64,000 bases of DNA from Phreatobacter sp. (GTDB lineage Bacteria; Pseudomonadota; Alphaproteobacteria; Rhizobiales; Phreatobacteraceae), in the NCBI RefSeq assembly GCF_016793595.1, contig NZ_JAEULY010000009.1, forward strand, positions 434,001-498,000, written 5' to 3'. Made by a program: the position numbers and the translations under genes. Below, one piece after another: positions 28,274-37,033 of this stretch (position 1 is its first letter; every line of letters begins with the position of its first letter). The notes under the pieces were generated by a model. It worked only from the letters and a program-made list of their open reading frames with translations, was not told the DNA's origin and did not search any database.

Positions 28274-28987
28274 ATGTTTCAGCCTTGGAAGGGCGATCGG
28301 TGGGGACTGGGCGACAACGCCCTCGGCGGCCGGCGGCTGCTTGTTCTCGGAGAATCGCACTATTCGAAGGAGTTCCGTGTCGGGGATCGCGACCCCGGCA
28401 TGACAAACTGGTGCGTCACTGAATTCCTCAAAGGCACGGGCGGCGAGCTCCGGCCGGAGGCGCGCCGCTTCTACGCCAAGATCACGTCCCTCGTCAGCGG
28501 CCGCCCCGCGGACGTCCTGTCGGCGCAGGATCGGCGGGACATCTGGGACAGCCTCACCTACTACAACTACATCCCGCGGATAGCGGCCAACGAGCCCGGA
28601 GTCGCGCCGCCTGAAGCCATGTGGCACGGCGAGGCGCCGCTCGCCTTTCAGGACATCGTCAGGTGCTCTGAGGCCGAGGCCATCATTGTCTGCGGCGCGC
28701 GGCTCTGGGCGCGAATGCCGGAGGGACTGCCCGGCGCGCCATCCTTTGCGTTCGAGGGCGTCCAGCGCCGGGCGCGGCTCTATGCGCCGTACGATGCGGT
28801 TGCCGCGCCGATCTGGCACCCCTCGGCCAGACGCGGCTGGCGTGCGGCCCGGTTTCGGCCGGTGCTGACATGTCTCTTCCGGCACCTCGAAGACCAACGC
28901 ATCAGGAACGGGCACCCGCTGCCGCCTGACGCCGAGCGGCGACTGGAGGCCGACGCGACGGGTTCCCAGTTCGGCGCGGGAATGTAG
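28274..28987 (+). CDS. Unrecognised 237-residue protein with UDG-like motifs
   Basis: I do not recognise this protein. It opens with a conserved-looking segment RRLLVLGESHYSKEFRV (about residues 17-33), then DPGMTNWCVTEF, an aromatic SLTYYNYIPRI, a strand EAIIVCGARLW and near the C-terminus IWHPSARRGW. A Gly-Glu near a first strand and an HPS near the end is the pattern of the uracil-DNA-glycosylase superfamily (motifs A and B), so a nucleic-acid-binding UDG-like fold is a possible reading, with low certainty. GGGGA lies seven bases before the ATG. Codon use is like the neighbours. It follows accC after 122 bases and may be transcribed alone. Confidence 0.65.
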   Translation: MFQPWKGDRWGLGDNALGGRRLLVLGESHYSKEFRVGDRDPGMTNWCVTEFLKGTGGELRPEARRFYAKITSLVSGRPADVLSAQDRRDIWDSLTYYNYIPRIAANEPGVAPPEAMWHGEAPLAFQDIVRCSEAEAIIVCGARLWARMPEGLPGAPSFAFEGVQRRARLYAPYDAVAAPIWHPSARRGWRAARFRPVLTCLFRHLEDQRIRNGHPLPPDAERRLEADATGSQFGAGM

Positions 28988-29086
28988 GTCGGCGCGAGGA
29001 GACGGCAGGTGCAAATGCCTCTCAAGTTCATAGTCAATTGATATTGCTTGTGTTTTTCTGAGAACATCTTATCAGTGCGCTCGTCC

Positions 29087-29111
29087 GGCGCCGCCCACCA
29101 GCGGCGCCTTT
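29087..29111 (+). promoter_or_regulatory. Hairpin with short T-run in the mntP leader
   Basis: GGCGCCGC (29087-29094), a six-base loop and GCGGCGCC (29101-29108) run into TTT, 19 bases before the mntP start. Upstream, 29028-29075 is AT-rich and probably carries the mntP promoter. The hairpin can be the end of the preceding gene's transcript or an attenuator for mntP. I could not recognise the yybP-ykoY manganese riboswitch consensus. Confidence 0.45.
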
Positions 29112-29129
29112 GCCGTTCCGAGGGCTGCC

Positions 29130-29693
29130 ATGTCTCCCGCCTCCATCGCCATTCTGGCCATCGGCATGTCGGTCGATGCCCTGATTGCCTCGGTGAGCCG
29201 TGGCGCAGCCATGCGGCGGCCTCGTATCGCCGAAGCCCTGCGCACCGGCCTCGTCTTCGGCGCTGTCGAAACGGTCACGCCACTCATCGGCTGGGCAGCG
29301 GGAATTGCCGCCAACCGCTACGTCGCGGCCATCGACCACTGGATCGCCTTCGCGCTGCTGGCGCTGGTCGGCGGGCGAATGATCGCCAATGGTCTGGCCG
29401 CGAAAGGGGAAGCGGAAGCAGTCCCGATCCAGCGCTCCCGTTTCGCGCTCCTCGCCACCGCTATCGGCACGAGCATCGACGCCATGGCGGTTGGCGTGTC
29501 TCTGGCCCTTCTCCATGTGAATATCGTTCTTGTCGCGCTGGCCATCGGCACGGCCACGTTCTGCATGTCTGCCGGCGGCATGCTCGCCGCGCGCCTGATC
29601 GGGCCGCGCTTCGGGCGCCGGGCGGAAGTCGTCGGCGGGCTGGCGCTGGTCGGGCTCGGTCTGTCGATCCTCGTCTCGCATCTGTCCGCCTGA
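29130..29693 (+). CDS. mntP: Putative manganese efflux pump MntP
   Basis: 187 residues, six membrane helices in two internal repeats. Each repeat carries the metal-binding helix: [15 protein letters not shown] in the first and [15 protein letters not shown] in the second. The Asp residues in these are essential in the enterobacterial MntP. It exports Mn(II) to avoid intoxication. The protein is cytoplasmic-membrane located and monocistronic. Regulation by Mn is expected from the family, but no known riboswitch was identified in the leader. Confidence 0.88.
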   Translation: MSPASIAILAIGMSVDALIASVSRGAAMRRPRIAEALRTGLVFGAVETVTPLIGWAAGIAANRYVAAIDHWIAFALLALVGGRMIANGLAAKGEAEAVPIQRSRFALLATAIGTSIDAMAVGVSLALLHVNIVLVALAIGTATFCMSAGGMLAARLIGPRFGRRAEVVGGLALVGLGLSILVSHLSA

Positions 29694-29772
29694 CGCAGAG
29701 CTTTCACAACTGCGTGTGACGCATCCGTTCGGCATCCTGCCGCGTATGATCGATGTCCAAGGGGAATCGCCC

Positions 29773-30408
29773 ATGTCCGTCGCAAACGCCGCCGCCCCGT
29801 TCCGCCCGACCCGTCGCTCCCTGTTCGCCGGCGCGGCCTCGCTGGTCGCGACCCCGGCTCTTGCCCAAATATCCCGCGCTCCGGTCTCGCGGCCTCAGGT
29901 TTCGACCACGCCGTCCTACTCCCTGTCCTCGTCCACCGCCTACGCCTTCTCTTTCGAGGGACTGGAGGGCGGCACGGTCAGCCTTGCCGACCATGCCGGC
30001 CGCGTGCTGCTTGTGGTCAATACGGCGTCGTCCTGCGGGTTCACGCCGCAATATGCCGACCTCCAGACCCTGTGGGGGCGCTATCGCGACAGCGGGCTGA
30101 CCATCGTCGGCGTGCCGTCCGACGACTTCAACCAGGAGCGCGGCACCGCGAGGGAGATCGCCGAGCTCTGCTCCGGCGTCTATGGCGTCGCCTTCCCGAT
30201 GACCGCCAAGCAGAAGGTGACCGGCGGCGAGGCGCATCCCTTCTATCGCTGGGTCGCGGCACAGCGCCCGGCCGACATCCCCACCTGGAACTTCCACAAA
30301 TACGTCATCGGCCGGAACGGTCAGGTGGCGGGTGCTTTCCCGGCGCGGGTTCGGCCAACCGATCCGCGCATCATTGCCCTGATCGAGGCGCAGCTCAGCG
30401 CGAGTTGA
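29773..30408 (+). CDS. Glutathione peroxidase-like protein with Tat signal
   Basis: 211 residues. A twin-arginine leader [19 protein letters not shown] (about residues 13-31) predicts export. The GPx domain begins near residue 58, with the peroxidatic Cys in [14 protein letters not shown] (not selenocysteine) and the Trp/Asn pair in TWNFHKYVI. The usual Gln position in the FPCNQF-type motif reads VPSDDFNQE, so one tetrad member is substituted. Members reduce hydroperoxides with thioredoxin or glutathione; a periplasmic location would need another reductant. AAGGGGAA before the ATG at 29773 decides the start. Confidence 0.87.
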   Translation: MSVANAAAPFRPTRRSLFAGAASLVATPALAQISRAPVSRPQVSTTPSYSLSSSTAYAFSFEGLEGGTVSLADHAGRVLLVVNTASSCGFTPQYADLQTLWGRYRDSGLTIVGVPSDDFNQERGTAREIAELCSGVYGVAFPMTAKQKVTGGEAHPFYRWVAAQRPADIPTWNFHKYVIGRNGQVAGAFPARVRPTDPRIIALIEAQLSAS

Positions 30409-30437
30409 TCCCTTCGCAATGCGATGGAATCTCCTGT

Positions 30438-31631
30438 ATGCAGGACGTGATGCTGATCACCTCCTCGTCCGATCTCGCCGCGGTCTGCGCCCGGCTTGCC
30501 AAGCACCCCTTCGTCACGGTCGATACGGAATTCCTCCGGGAAACCACCTTCTGGCCGAAGCTCTGCGTCATCCAGCTCGCCTCGACCGACGAGGCCGTCG
30601 CGGTCGATGCGCTTGCTCCGGGAATGGACCTCGCGCCCTTCTTCGACCTGATGGTCGATCCGAATGTCGTGAAGGTGTTCCACGCCGCACGGCAGGACAT
30701 CGAGATCGTCTGGCACCTCTCGAAGCGCATCCCCTCGCCGCTGTTCGACAGTCAGGTCGCCGCCATGGTGCTCGGCTATGGCGATTCGATCTCCTACGAC
30801 CAGCTCGTCCAGCGCACCAACGGCACGCAGCTCGACAAGACCTCGCGCTTCACCGACTGGTCCAAGCGGCCGCTGAGCGAGGCGCAGATCGTCTATGCCA
30901 TCGCCGATGTCACGCATCTGCGCGACATCTACGTCAAGCTCACTGGCGAGCTTGAGAAGCGCGGCCGCACCGAATGGGTCGCGGAGGAAATGCGCGTGCT
31001 TTCCTCGCCCGACACCTACCGGCAGGAGCCCGAGCGCGCCTGGGAGCGCTTCCGCAACCGCGTCAGGAAGCCGAAGGAACTCGCCGTCCTGATGGAGGTC
31101 GCCGCCTGGCGCGAGCGCGAGGCGCAGGCCCGCGACGTGCCGCGCTCGCGCGTGCTGAAGGACGACAACCTGTTCGACATCTCGCTGACCGGGCCGAAGA
31201 GCGCGGAGGCGCTGGGCGCCATGCGCTCGACGCCCAAGGGCTGGGAACGCTCGCGCGACGGCCTCGCCGTGGTCGAGGCGGTGCAGCGCGGCCTTGCCCA
31301 CGACCCGCGCACCCTCCCCGCCATCGAGAAGCACCGGCCGCAGAGCCAAGCCCAGTCGGCGACCGTCGAGCTTCTCAAGGTGCTGCTCAAGATGGTCTCC
31401 GAGAAGCACCACGTCGCCGCCAAGGTGGTGGCGACCTCCGACGATCTCGACCGGATCGCCGAGAACGACGAGGCCGATGTCGGCGCGCTGAAGGGCTGGC
31501 GTCGCGAGATGTTCGGCGAGAAGGCGCTGGCGCTGAAGCACGGCCGGCTGGCGCTCGCCATCGAGAAGGGCCGCGTCGTCGCGGTCGACCGCATTCCCGC
31601 GGTGATCATCGCCGAGGAAAAGGCCTCGTGA
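30438..31631 (+). CDS. rnd: Ribonuclease D
   Basis: 397 residues. The three DEDD exonuclease motifs are complete: VDTEF (Exo I), [15 protein letters not shown] (Exo II) and [13 protein letters not shown] (Exo III, YxxxD type). HRDC-like helices follow, e.g. [34 protein letters not shown]. It trims 3' ends of tRNA precursors and other small RNAs. Two starts four codons apart are possible (30438 and 30450); GGAA upstream supports the first. One base separates it from the dipeptidase start. Confidence 0.93.
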   Translation: MQDVMLITSSSDLAAVCARLAKHPFVTVDTEFLRETTFWPKLCVIQLASTDEAVAVDALAPGMDLAPFFDLMVDPNVVKVFHAARQDIEIVWHLSKRIPSPLFDSQVAAMVLGYGDSISYDQLVQRTNGTQLDKTSRFTDWSKRPLSEAQIVYAIADVTHLRDIYVKLTGELEKRGRTEWVAEEMRVLSSPDTYRQEPERAWERFRNRVRKPKELAVLMEVAAWREREAQARDVPRSRVLKDDNLFDISLTGPKSAEALGAMRSTPKGWERSRDGLAVVEAVQRGLAHDPRTLPAIEKHRPQSQAQSATVELLKVLLKMVSEKHHVAAKVVATSDDLDRIAENDEADVGALKGWRREMFGEKALALKHGRLALAIEKGRVVAVDRIPAVIIAEEKAS

Positions 31632-31632
31632 C

Positions 31633-32832
31633 ATGACCAGGGCAGATGCCGCGCTGGCGAAGGCGAACGAACTGCTCGCGCGCTTCGGCCTGTTCGACGG
31701 CCACAACGACCTCCCCTTCGTCATCCGCCGGCAGACCGATGGCGACGTGAAGGCCTACGGGCTCGACCGCGTCCATCAGGAGGGCGACACCGACATTCCG
31801 CGCCTGCGCGAGGGCAAGGTGACGGCCCAGGTCTTCGCGGCCTTCGTGCCGACCTCCGTGCCGGACCCGGCGCGCTTCACCCTCGAGCAGATCGCCATTG
31901 GCCTCGATATCGAGGTCATCCACGGCGACGTCTTCCTCCCCGCCCGCAAGGCCTCGGACTTCGCGAGGGCCAGGCGCGCGGGCAAGATCGCCTCGGTCAT
32001 CTCGGTCGAGAGCGGCGTCGGCCTCGGCAATTCGCTGTCGCCGCTCCGGGTCTGGCACGCCGCCGGCGTCCGCATCCTCACCCTCTGCCACAACGAGACG
32101 CTGGACTGGGTCGATTCGGCGACCGACGCGCCCCGCCATGACGGGCTCACCGATTTCGGCCGCGCCGTGATCGCCGAGTGCAACCGGCTCGGCATCATGG
32201 TCGATCTCGCCCACGCCTCGCCGAAGGCGCAGCACGCGGCGCTGGATGCCGCGAAGGCGCCGCTCCTCTGGTCGCATTCCAACGCCTTTGCGCTCTGCGA
32301 CCACCCCCGCAACGTGCCGGACGATGTGCTGGACCGGGTCAAGGCCAATGGCGGCCTGGTCATGGCTACCTTCGTGCCGAACTTCATCTCGCGGCCGAGT
32401 CACCGCTGGATGACGCCGCTCCAGACCCACGGCAAGACCAGGCCCGGCCTCGACATCGACGCGGCGGTGACGGCCAAGGCGAAGACCGACGGTCCCTGGC
32501 CGCGCGGTTCCATCAGCGAGCTCTGCGATCACATCGAGTACATTGTCGGCCGCACCGGCCTTGCCCATATCGGCATCGGCTCGGATTTCTACGGCGGGCC
32601 GAACCCGCCGGACCTGAACGACGCCTCCCGCTTTCCGCATCTGGTCGCCGAACTGATCCGGCGCGGCTGGTCGGACGGCGCCATCGGCAAGATCGCATCC
32701 GGCAACATCCTGCGGGTATGGCGCGCCGTCGAGCGCCGCGCGGCGGAACTCGCCGCAACCGAGGCTCCGGGCGCCGCGCGCGTGACCGCAGAGCCTCTCG
32801 GCCGCCCGCGACGAAAGCCTGCCGGCGCGTGA
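31633..32832 (+). CDS. Membrane dipeptidase family (M19) peptidase
   Basis: 399 residues. The binuclear zinc site of the M19 amidohydrolases is present: FDGHNDLPF gives His and Asp, SVESGVGL the bridging Glu, DLAHAS and WSHSN the two further His, and HIGIGSDFYG the Asp. No signal peptide or lipobox is seen, so it is probably cytoplasmic, as are many bacterial homologues. The natural substrate could be dipeptides, including D-amino-acid ones. It forms a tight pair with rnd. The C-terminal 25 residues are Arg/Pro-rich and likely disordered. Confidence 0.9.
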   Translation: MTRADAALAKANELLARFGLFDGHNDLPFVIRRQTDGDVKAYGLDRVHQEGDTDIPRLREGKVTAQVFAAFVPTSVPDPARFTLEQIAIGLDIEVIHGDVFLPARKASDFARARRAGKIASVISVESGVGLGNSLSPLRVWHAAGVRILTLCHNETLDWVDSATDAPRHDGLTDFGRAVIAECNRLGIMVDLAHASPKAQHAALDAAKAPLLWSHSNAFALCDHPRNVPDDVLDRVKANGGLVMATFVPNFISRPSHRWMTPLQTHGKTRPGLDIDAAVTAKAKTDGPWPRGSISELCDHIEYIVGRTGLAHIGIGSDFYGGPNPPDLNDASRFPHLVAELIRRGWSDGAIGKIASGNILRVWRAVERRAAELAATEAPGAARVTAEPLGRPRRKPAGA

Positions 32833-32989
32833 TGCGGACCACGGCCGCGCGAGCCTTCTGGCCGCGAAATCAACGGATTGTCAGTACTTTGGAAAGAATC
32901 GTTGCACATTAATGGCCGTGCCTCGGCCGCGATTACATGCAACTGGCGGCGCGGCAGATTGAAATCTCGCTGACAAGGACGATCCCCGC

Positions 32990-33280
32990 ATGACCCGCAC
33001 GCATCGCCACTGGTATCAGGGCGCGGCCCTCGCTGCTGCTCTCACGGCCGGCGCCCTTCCCGCTCATGCGGCCCCCGTCCCCGCAGCGGTCGGCACGAGC
33101 ACGGCCGGTGTCGCGGCAACCGGCGGGCTCATCGGCGTTGCGACGTTCCTCGGCATCTATGACCTGATCCGCCGCGCCACCTGCTCCGGCGATCCCTTGC
33201 GCCTCGGCGGCCCGGGCTTCACCTCTCCCGTCGGGCCTTCGGACAACGTCCTGGTGCCGCGGTGTCGGCCCGCCCGCTGA
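32990..33280 (+). CDS. Small exported protein, unknown function
   Basis: 96 residues. A signal peptide (WYQGAALAAALTAGALPAHAA, AHA-type cleavage near residue 28) is followed by a glycine-rich hydrophobic stretch GGLIGVATFLGIYDLI that may form a membrane helix. Two cysteines (CSG and PRCRP) could form a disulfide. The arrangement resembles many short Rhizobiales envelope proteins of no known role. AAGGA lies about ten bases upstream of the ATG. Confidence 0.6.
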   Translation: MTRTHRHWYQGAALAAALTAGALPAHAAPVPAAVGTSTAGVAATGGLIGVATFLGIYDLIRRATCSGDPLRLGGPGFTSPVGPSDNVLVPRCRPAR

Positions 33281-33440
33281 AACATCGCCGTAGTCAAGCC
33301 GGGGGGCCGGGCGCCGGCCTCCCGATCCGGCCAACGATCCGTTTCGCTTCGTCAGACCGGGGCGATGCGGAACCTGCCCCGTCCGCAGCCGACCCCACCC
33401 GGCGGACATGAACCCGGGATCGTGATGGGCTCTCGCACCG

Positions 33441-33597
33441 CCCCCGGCTCTTAGGGGGACCGCATGCGCCTCCTCTTCTTCTTCGCCCTTACCCCCCGCC
33501 CCCACCTCTGCTAAGACGCCCGCGCCAGTCGCGGGGGCCCGGGCTAACGAGCGCATGTCCGGAGCACCGAGGCTGAGTCCCCTCTGCTCTAGCGCTC
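33441..33597 (+). promoter_or_regulatory. Attenuator-like leader of icd: SD hairpin, leader peptide, nested hairpins
   Basis: The leader has three elements in order. First, CCCCC (33441-33445) can pair with GGGGG (33454-33458), which is also the Shine-Dalgarno of the leader peptide. Second, after the peptide's stop, CCCGCG/CGCGGG (33519-33524 with 33530-33535) forms a hairpin. Third is a nested stem with the pairs GAGCGC/GCGCTC (33549-33554 with 33592-33597), GAGCA/TGCTC (33562-33566 with 33585-33589) and GAGG/CCTC (33569-33572 with 33581-33584). It ends 14 bases before the icd start. No U-run follows, so control at translation or Rho level is more likely than intrinsic termination. The rest of 33281-33440 shows nothing clear. 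Confidence 0.5.
33464..33514 (+). CDS. Candidate leader peptide (16 residues, Leu-Leu-Phe-Phe-Phe)
   Basis: ATG CGC CTC CTC TTC TTC TTC GCC CTT continues to a TAA, giving [22 protein letters not shown] lies four to five bases before the ATG, a much stronger ribosome binding site than that of icd itself. Consecutive identical codons just after the start and hairpins just after the stop are the layout of amino-acid attenuators, here with Phe and Leu as the sensed residues. The downstream gene icd has no direct part in Phe or Leu synthesis. Confidence 0.5.
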   Translation: MRLLFFFALTPRPHLC

Positions 33598-33611
33598 CTA
33601 CAGGCCGACCC

Positions 33612-34832
33612 ATGTCGAAGATCAAGGTCGCGGGCACAGTCGTCGAAATGGACGGCGACGAGATGACCCGCATCATCTGGGATCTGATCAAGAAGAAGCT
33701 GATCCATCCCTATCTGGACGTGAATCTCGAATATTACGACCTCGGTGTCGAGCACCGCGACGCCACCAATGACCAGGTGACGATCGACGCCGCCAACGCC
33801 ACCAAGAAGCACGGCGTCGCCGTCAAATGCGCCACCATCACGCCGGACGAAGGCCGCGTGAAGGAATTCGGCCTGAAGGAGATGTGGAAGTCGCCGAACG
33901 GCACGATCCGCAACATCCTCGGCGGCGTCATCTTCCGCGAGCCGATCATCTGCAAGAACGTGCCGCGCCTCGTTCCGGGCTGGACCAAGCCGATCATCGT
34001 CGGCCGCCACGCCTTCGGCGACCAGTACCGCGCCACCGACTTCAAGTTCCCCACCGCCGGCACGCTGTCGATCAAGTTCGTCGGCGACGACGGCAAGGTG
34101 ATCGAGCGCGAGGTGTTCAAGGCTCCGGGCTCGGGCGTCGCCATGGCGATGTACAACCTCGACGAGTCGATCAAGGACTTCGCGCGCGCCTCGTTCAACT
34201 ACGGCCTCGCCCGCTCCTATCCGGTCTATCTGTCCACGAAGAACACCATCCTGAAGCAGTATGACGGCCGCTTCATGGAGATCTTCCAGCAGATCTTCGA
34301 TTCGGAGTTCAAGGCCGAGTTCGACAAGAAGAAGATCGGCTACGAGCATCGCCTCATCGACGACATGGTCGCCTCGGCGCTCAAGTGGTCGGGCGGCTAT
34401 GTCTGGGCCTGCAAGAACTACGACGGCGACGTGCAGTCGGACATCGTGGCGCAGGGCTTCGGCTCGCTCGGCCTGATGACCTCCGTGCTGCTCACGCCCG
34501 ACGGCAAGACCGTCGAGGCGGAAGCCGCCCACGGCACCGTGACCCGTCACTACCGCGAGCACCAGAAGGGCAAGGAGACCTCGACCAACTCGATCGCCTC
34601 CATCTTCGCCTGGACCCGTGGTCTTGCCCATCGCGCCAAGCTCGACAACAACCCGACGCTGAAGCGCTTCGCGGACGAGCTGGAGAAGGTCTGCGTCGAC
34701 ACCGTCGAGAGCGGCTACATGACCAAGGACCTCGCCCTGCTCGTCGGCGCGGACCAGAAGTGGCTCTCCACCACCGGCTTCCTCGACAAGGTGTCGGAGA
34801 ATCTGTCGGCTGCCATGGGCAAGTGGAACTGA
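33612..34832 (+). CDS. icd: NADP-dependent isocitrate dehydrogenase (dimeric eukaryote-like type)
   Basis: 406 residues. [46 protein letters not shown] (the phosphorylation-type Ser loop region contacting isocitrate) and the metal-site stretch [34 protein letters not shown] are intact. [17 protein letters not shown] binds NADP. The sequence belongs to the homodimeric IDH class found in alphaproteobacteria and mitochondria rather than the E. coli class. It makes 2-oxoglutarate and NADPH in the TCA cycle. The ATG at 33612 follows ACAGG by nine bases. The gene stands alone and ends in a strong terminator. Confidence 0.96.
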   Translation: MSKIKVAGTVVEMDGDEMTRIIWDLIKKKLIHPYLDVNLEYYDLGVEHRDATNDQVTIDAANATKKHGVAVKCATITPDEGRVKEFGLKEMWKSPNGTIRNILGGVIFREPIICKNVPRLVPGWTKPIIVGRHAFGDQYRATDFKFPTAGTLSIKFVGDDGKVIEREVFKAPGSGVAMAMYNLDESIKDFARASFNYGLARSYPVYLSTKNTILKQYDGRFMEIFQQIFDSEFKAEFDKKKIGYEHRLIDDMVASALKWSGGYVWACKNYDGDVQSDIVAQGFGSLGLMTSVLLTPDGKTVEAEAAHGTVTRHYREHQKGKETSTNSIASIFAWTRGLAHRAKLDNNPTLKRFADELEKVCVDTVESGYMTKDLALLVGADQKWLSTTGFLDKVSENLSAAMGKWN

Positions 34833-34873
34833 CGATCGACCCGGGCGGCGACGCCCGCTGCTGACAGCTTATC

Positions 34874-34906
34874 GGGCCGGCCGGCATCATGCTGGCCGGC
34901 CCTTTT
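34874..34906 (+). terminator. Intrinsic terminator of icd
   Basis: GGGCCGGCCGGC and GCTGGCCGGCCC (one mismatch) flank a five-base loop and run into TTTT at 34903-34906, about 40 bases after the icd stop. Confidence 0.9.
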
Positions 34907-34943
34907 CATTCGCCGCCGCCGGCGTCAGAGCACTGGAACCGTC

Positions 34944-35549
34944 ATGCCGCCCGTGCTGGTCGATCCGGACAAGGTCCACGCATTCGAGGATGCGGACGCC
35001 TTCCATCTCTGGCTGTCGCGGAACCATGCCAGCCAAACCGAGGTCTGGATCCGCATCCACAAGGTCGCGTCCGGGCTGAGATCGATCACGCCTGCCGAGG
35101 CGATCGACATCTGCCTCTGCTGGGGCTGGATCGACGCCATCCGCAAGAGCCTCGACGCGACCAGCTATCTCCAGCGCTACACGCCGCGTGGCCGCAAGAG
35201 CGTCTGGAGCGAGATCAACGTCGCCAATGTCGCGCGGCTGACCGCCGAGGGCCGCATGACCGAGCACGGGCTCAGGCATGTCGAGGCCGCCAGGGCGGAT
35301 GGCCGCTGGGACCGCGCCTATCGCGTGCGCGACGCCAAGGTCCCCGACGACCTGCGGGCCGCGATCGACGCCAACCCGACGGCAAAGGCCATGTTCGCGA
35401 CGCTCAGCGCGCAGAACCGCTTCGCCCTCGTGTTCCGCATTCAAGGCCTCAAGACGGAGGCCGGAAGGCGGAAGCGCATCGCGGCCTTCGTCGACATGCT
35501 CGCGCGCGGCGAGACGATCCATCCCCAGCGCGGCCAGGCGCAGCCATGA
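34944..35549 (+). CDS. YdeI/OmpD-associated family protein (OmdA)
   Basis: 201 residues. The pattern FHLWLSRNHASQTEVWIRIHK, then ITPAEAIDICLCWGWIDAIRKSLDATSYLQRYTPRGRKSVWSEIN and the C-terminal GRRKRIAAFVDMLARGETIHP is the YdeI/OmdA family. Members are small cytoplasmic proteins often grouped under bacteriocin-protection, without a proven reaction. GGAA precedes the ATG. The stop overlaps the start of the DUF1697 gene by four bases (ATGA), so they form an operon. Confidence 0.85.
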   Translation: MPPVLVDPDKVHAFEDADAFHLWLSRNHASQTEVWIRIHKVASGLRSITPAEAIDICLCWGWIDAIRKSLDATSYLQRYTPRGRKSVWSEINVANVARLTAEGRMTEHGLRHVEAARADGRWDRAYRVRDAKVPDDLRAAIDANPTAKAMFATLSAQNRFALVFRIQGLKTEAGRRKRIAAFVDMLARGETIHPQRGQAQP

Positions 35550-36085
35550 CCGGCCATGTCGCCCTGCTCTACTCCATCGTGCTGACGCCGGAGCGGCGCG
35601 TGGTCATGGCGGACCTGCGGGCCATGGCGAAGGAACTCGGCTTTGCCGACCCGCGCACGCTGGTCGCGTCCGGCAATCTCGTCTTCGGCGCGCCACCCCG
35701 GATGAGCGTTCGCGCCATCGAGACGCGCCTTGAGGCGGCTTTCGCCCCGCGTTTCGGCCGGCACGTCGACATCATCGTGGCGACGGCGATGGACTGGCGG
35801 GCCCTTGTCGCCGCCAATCCGTTTCGCGCCGAGGCCGAGGCGGCGCCGACATCGGTCCATGTCCGCGTCATGCGCGACCGGCTGCCGCCCGAAGCCGCCA
35901 ATGGTCTCGCGCCCTATCTCACCCAAGGGGAACGCATCGCGATCGTCGATGGCCATTTGTGGATGCATTTTCGCGGCCCGCTGCACGAATCGAAGCTCGC
36001 GGGGCAGCTGACGCCGAAGCGGCTGGGCATCGGCACGACGCGCAACTGGAACACCGTGCGCCGGCTGGGGGAGATGCTGGATTAG
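35546..36085 (+). CDS. DUF1697 domain protein
   Basis: 179 residues. HVALLYSIVLTPERRVVMADLRAMAKELGFADPRTLVASGNLVF is the DUF1697 start; the ASGNLVF turn and the RNWNTVRRL end are the most conserved parts. The first residues usually read FLRGINVGG; here this segment is ALLYSIVLTP, so the family's N-terminal glycine motif is lost. Function is unknown. Translationally coupled to the YdeI-like gene. Confidence 0.82.
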   Translation: MTGHVALLYSIVLTPERRVVMADLRAMAKELGFADPRTLVASGNLVFGAPPRMSVRAIETRLEAAFAPRFGRHVDIIVATAMDWRALVAANPFRAEAEAAPTSVHVRVMRDRLPPEAANGLAPYLTQGERIAIVDGHLWMHFRGPLHESKLAGQLTPKRLGIGTTRNWNTVRRLGEMLD

Positions 36086-36094
36086 CGTCTCGCG

Positions 36095-36433
36095 TCAGGC
36101 GAGGAAGTCGACCATGGAGCCGAGCCCGTCCTCGGCCAGCAGAGCTGCCGTCCGCTGGTCCGCCTTGGTCGGCGTGTCGGCGGCCCAGGCCACGCGCGCC
36201 ATGGCCATTGTCATCGACGCCTCGAGGCCCTCGTTGGTCGTCGCGAACAGATTGTCGGCAGAGGCGGTATCGACGCCGAAAACCGCCAGCGCGGCATTGG
36301 TGGAAGGGTCCGCGCCGAACAGCTGGCTCGCCATGGCCGACGAGTTCGCCAGGCCCTGAGCCGCGCCGTAGCTGCGGTTCTGCCGGAACGATTGCATCGT
36401 ATCCCAGGCGCTCGGGCCGAGGGCGGAGACCAT
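36095..36433 (-). CDS. Unknown 112-residue protein
   Basis: I do not recognise the family. The protein is Ala-rich and without charged clusters, signal peptide or membrane helix: MVSALGPSAWDTMQSFRQN at the start, then NSSAMASQLFGADPSTNAALAVFG in the middle and a short acidic end. AGGA lies eight bases upstream of the ATG, which supports translation. It is convergent with the DUF1697 gene (9 bases apart) and divergent from the acetyltransferase. Composition suggests a helical, possibly exported or appendage-associated polypeptide, but this is a guess. Confidence 0.55.
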   Translation of the reverse strand: MVSALGPSAWDTMQSFRQNRSYGAAQGLANSSAMASQLFGADPSTNAALAVFGVDTASADNLFATTNEGLEASMTMAMARVAWAADTPTKADQRTAALLAEDGLGSMVDFLA

Positions 36434-36589
36434 GGCGGAAATCCTTTTCCGCCCGCACTAGGCCATGGCGTCGGTTAACGCCACGTTGCCACGAGCACTA
36501 CTCATCGCATTCCGTGATCGCGGCAATGACAACAAGGCTCTGGACTGCGCCGCGCCGGCCGCCAGACTGCGTCCCCGAGGAGAACCAGA

Positions 36590-37033
36590 ATGCCAGCCAC
36601 CGTGAGAGAATTGACGCCCGCCGACCGCGCCGAGTGGGAGCCGCTCTGGAAGGGCTACCAGACCTTCTACAAGACCGACATCCCCGCCGCGACCACGGAC
36701 GCCACGTGGCAGCGCTTCCACGATCCGGCTGAGCCCATGTGGGCTTTCGGCGCCTTCGACGGCGGCCGGATGGTCGGCATCGTCCATGCCATCCAGCACC
36801 GCTCGACCTGGACGGTCGGCGACTACATCTATCTGCAGGACCTGTTCGTCGATCCCGCGACGCGCGGCACCGGCGCGGGCCGCGTGCTGATCGAGCGGGT
36901 CTATGCGCTGGCGAAGGAGCGCGGCGCGAGCCGGGTCCACTGGCTGACCCACGAGACCAACCACACCGCCATGCTGCTCTACGACCGCATCGCCGACAAT
37001 GGCGGCTTCATCCAGTACCGCAAGCTGCTCTAG
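36590..37033 (+). CDS. GNAT-family N-acetyltransferase
   Basis: 147 residues. The acetyl-CoA pyrophosphate loop is in YLQDLFVDPATRGTGAGRVLIERVYALAKERG (RGTGAG for the usual Q/RxxGxG/A). The C-terminal strand and helix VHWLTHETNHTAMLLYDRIADNGGFIQYRKL complete the fold. The substrate is open; small free-standing GNATs often act on amines or amino acids. GAGGAG is placed well before the ATG. Its stop shares CTAG with the stop of the convergent potassium-channel gene. Confidence 0.88.
   Translation: MPATVRELTPADRAEWEPLWKGYQTFYKTDIPAATTDATWQRFHDPAEPMWAFGAFDGGRMVGIVHAIQHRSTWTVGDYIYLQDLFVDPATRGTGAGRVLIERVYALAKERGASRVHWLTHETNHTAMLLYDRIADNGGFIQYRKLL

Noticed and set aside
28988..29129. yybP-ykoY manganese riboswitch before mntP
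   Set aside because: The conserved GGGGAGUA-like loop and paired core could not be found.
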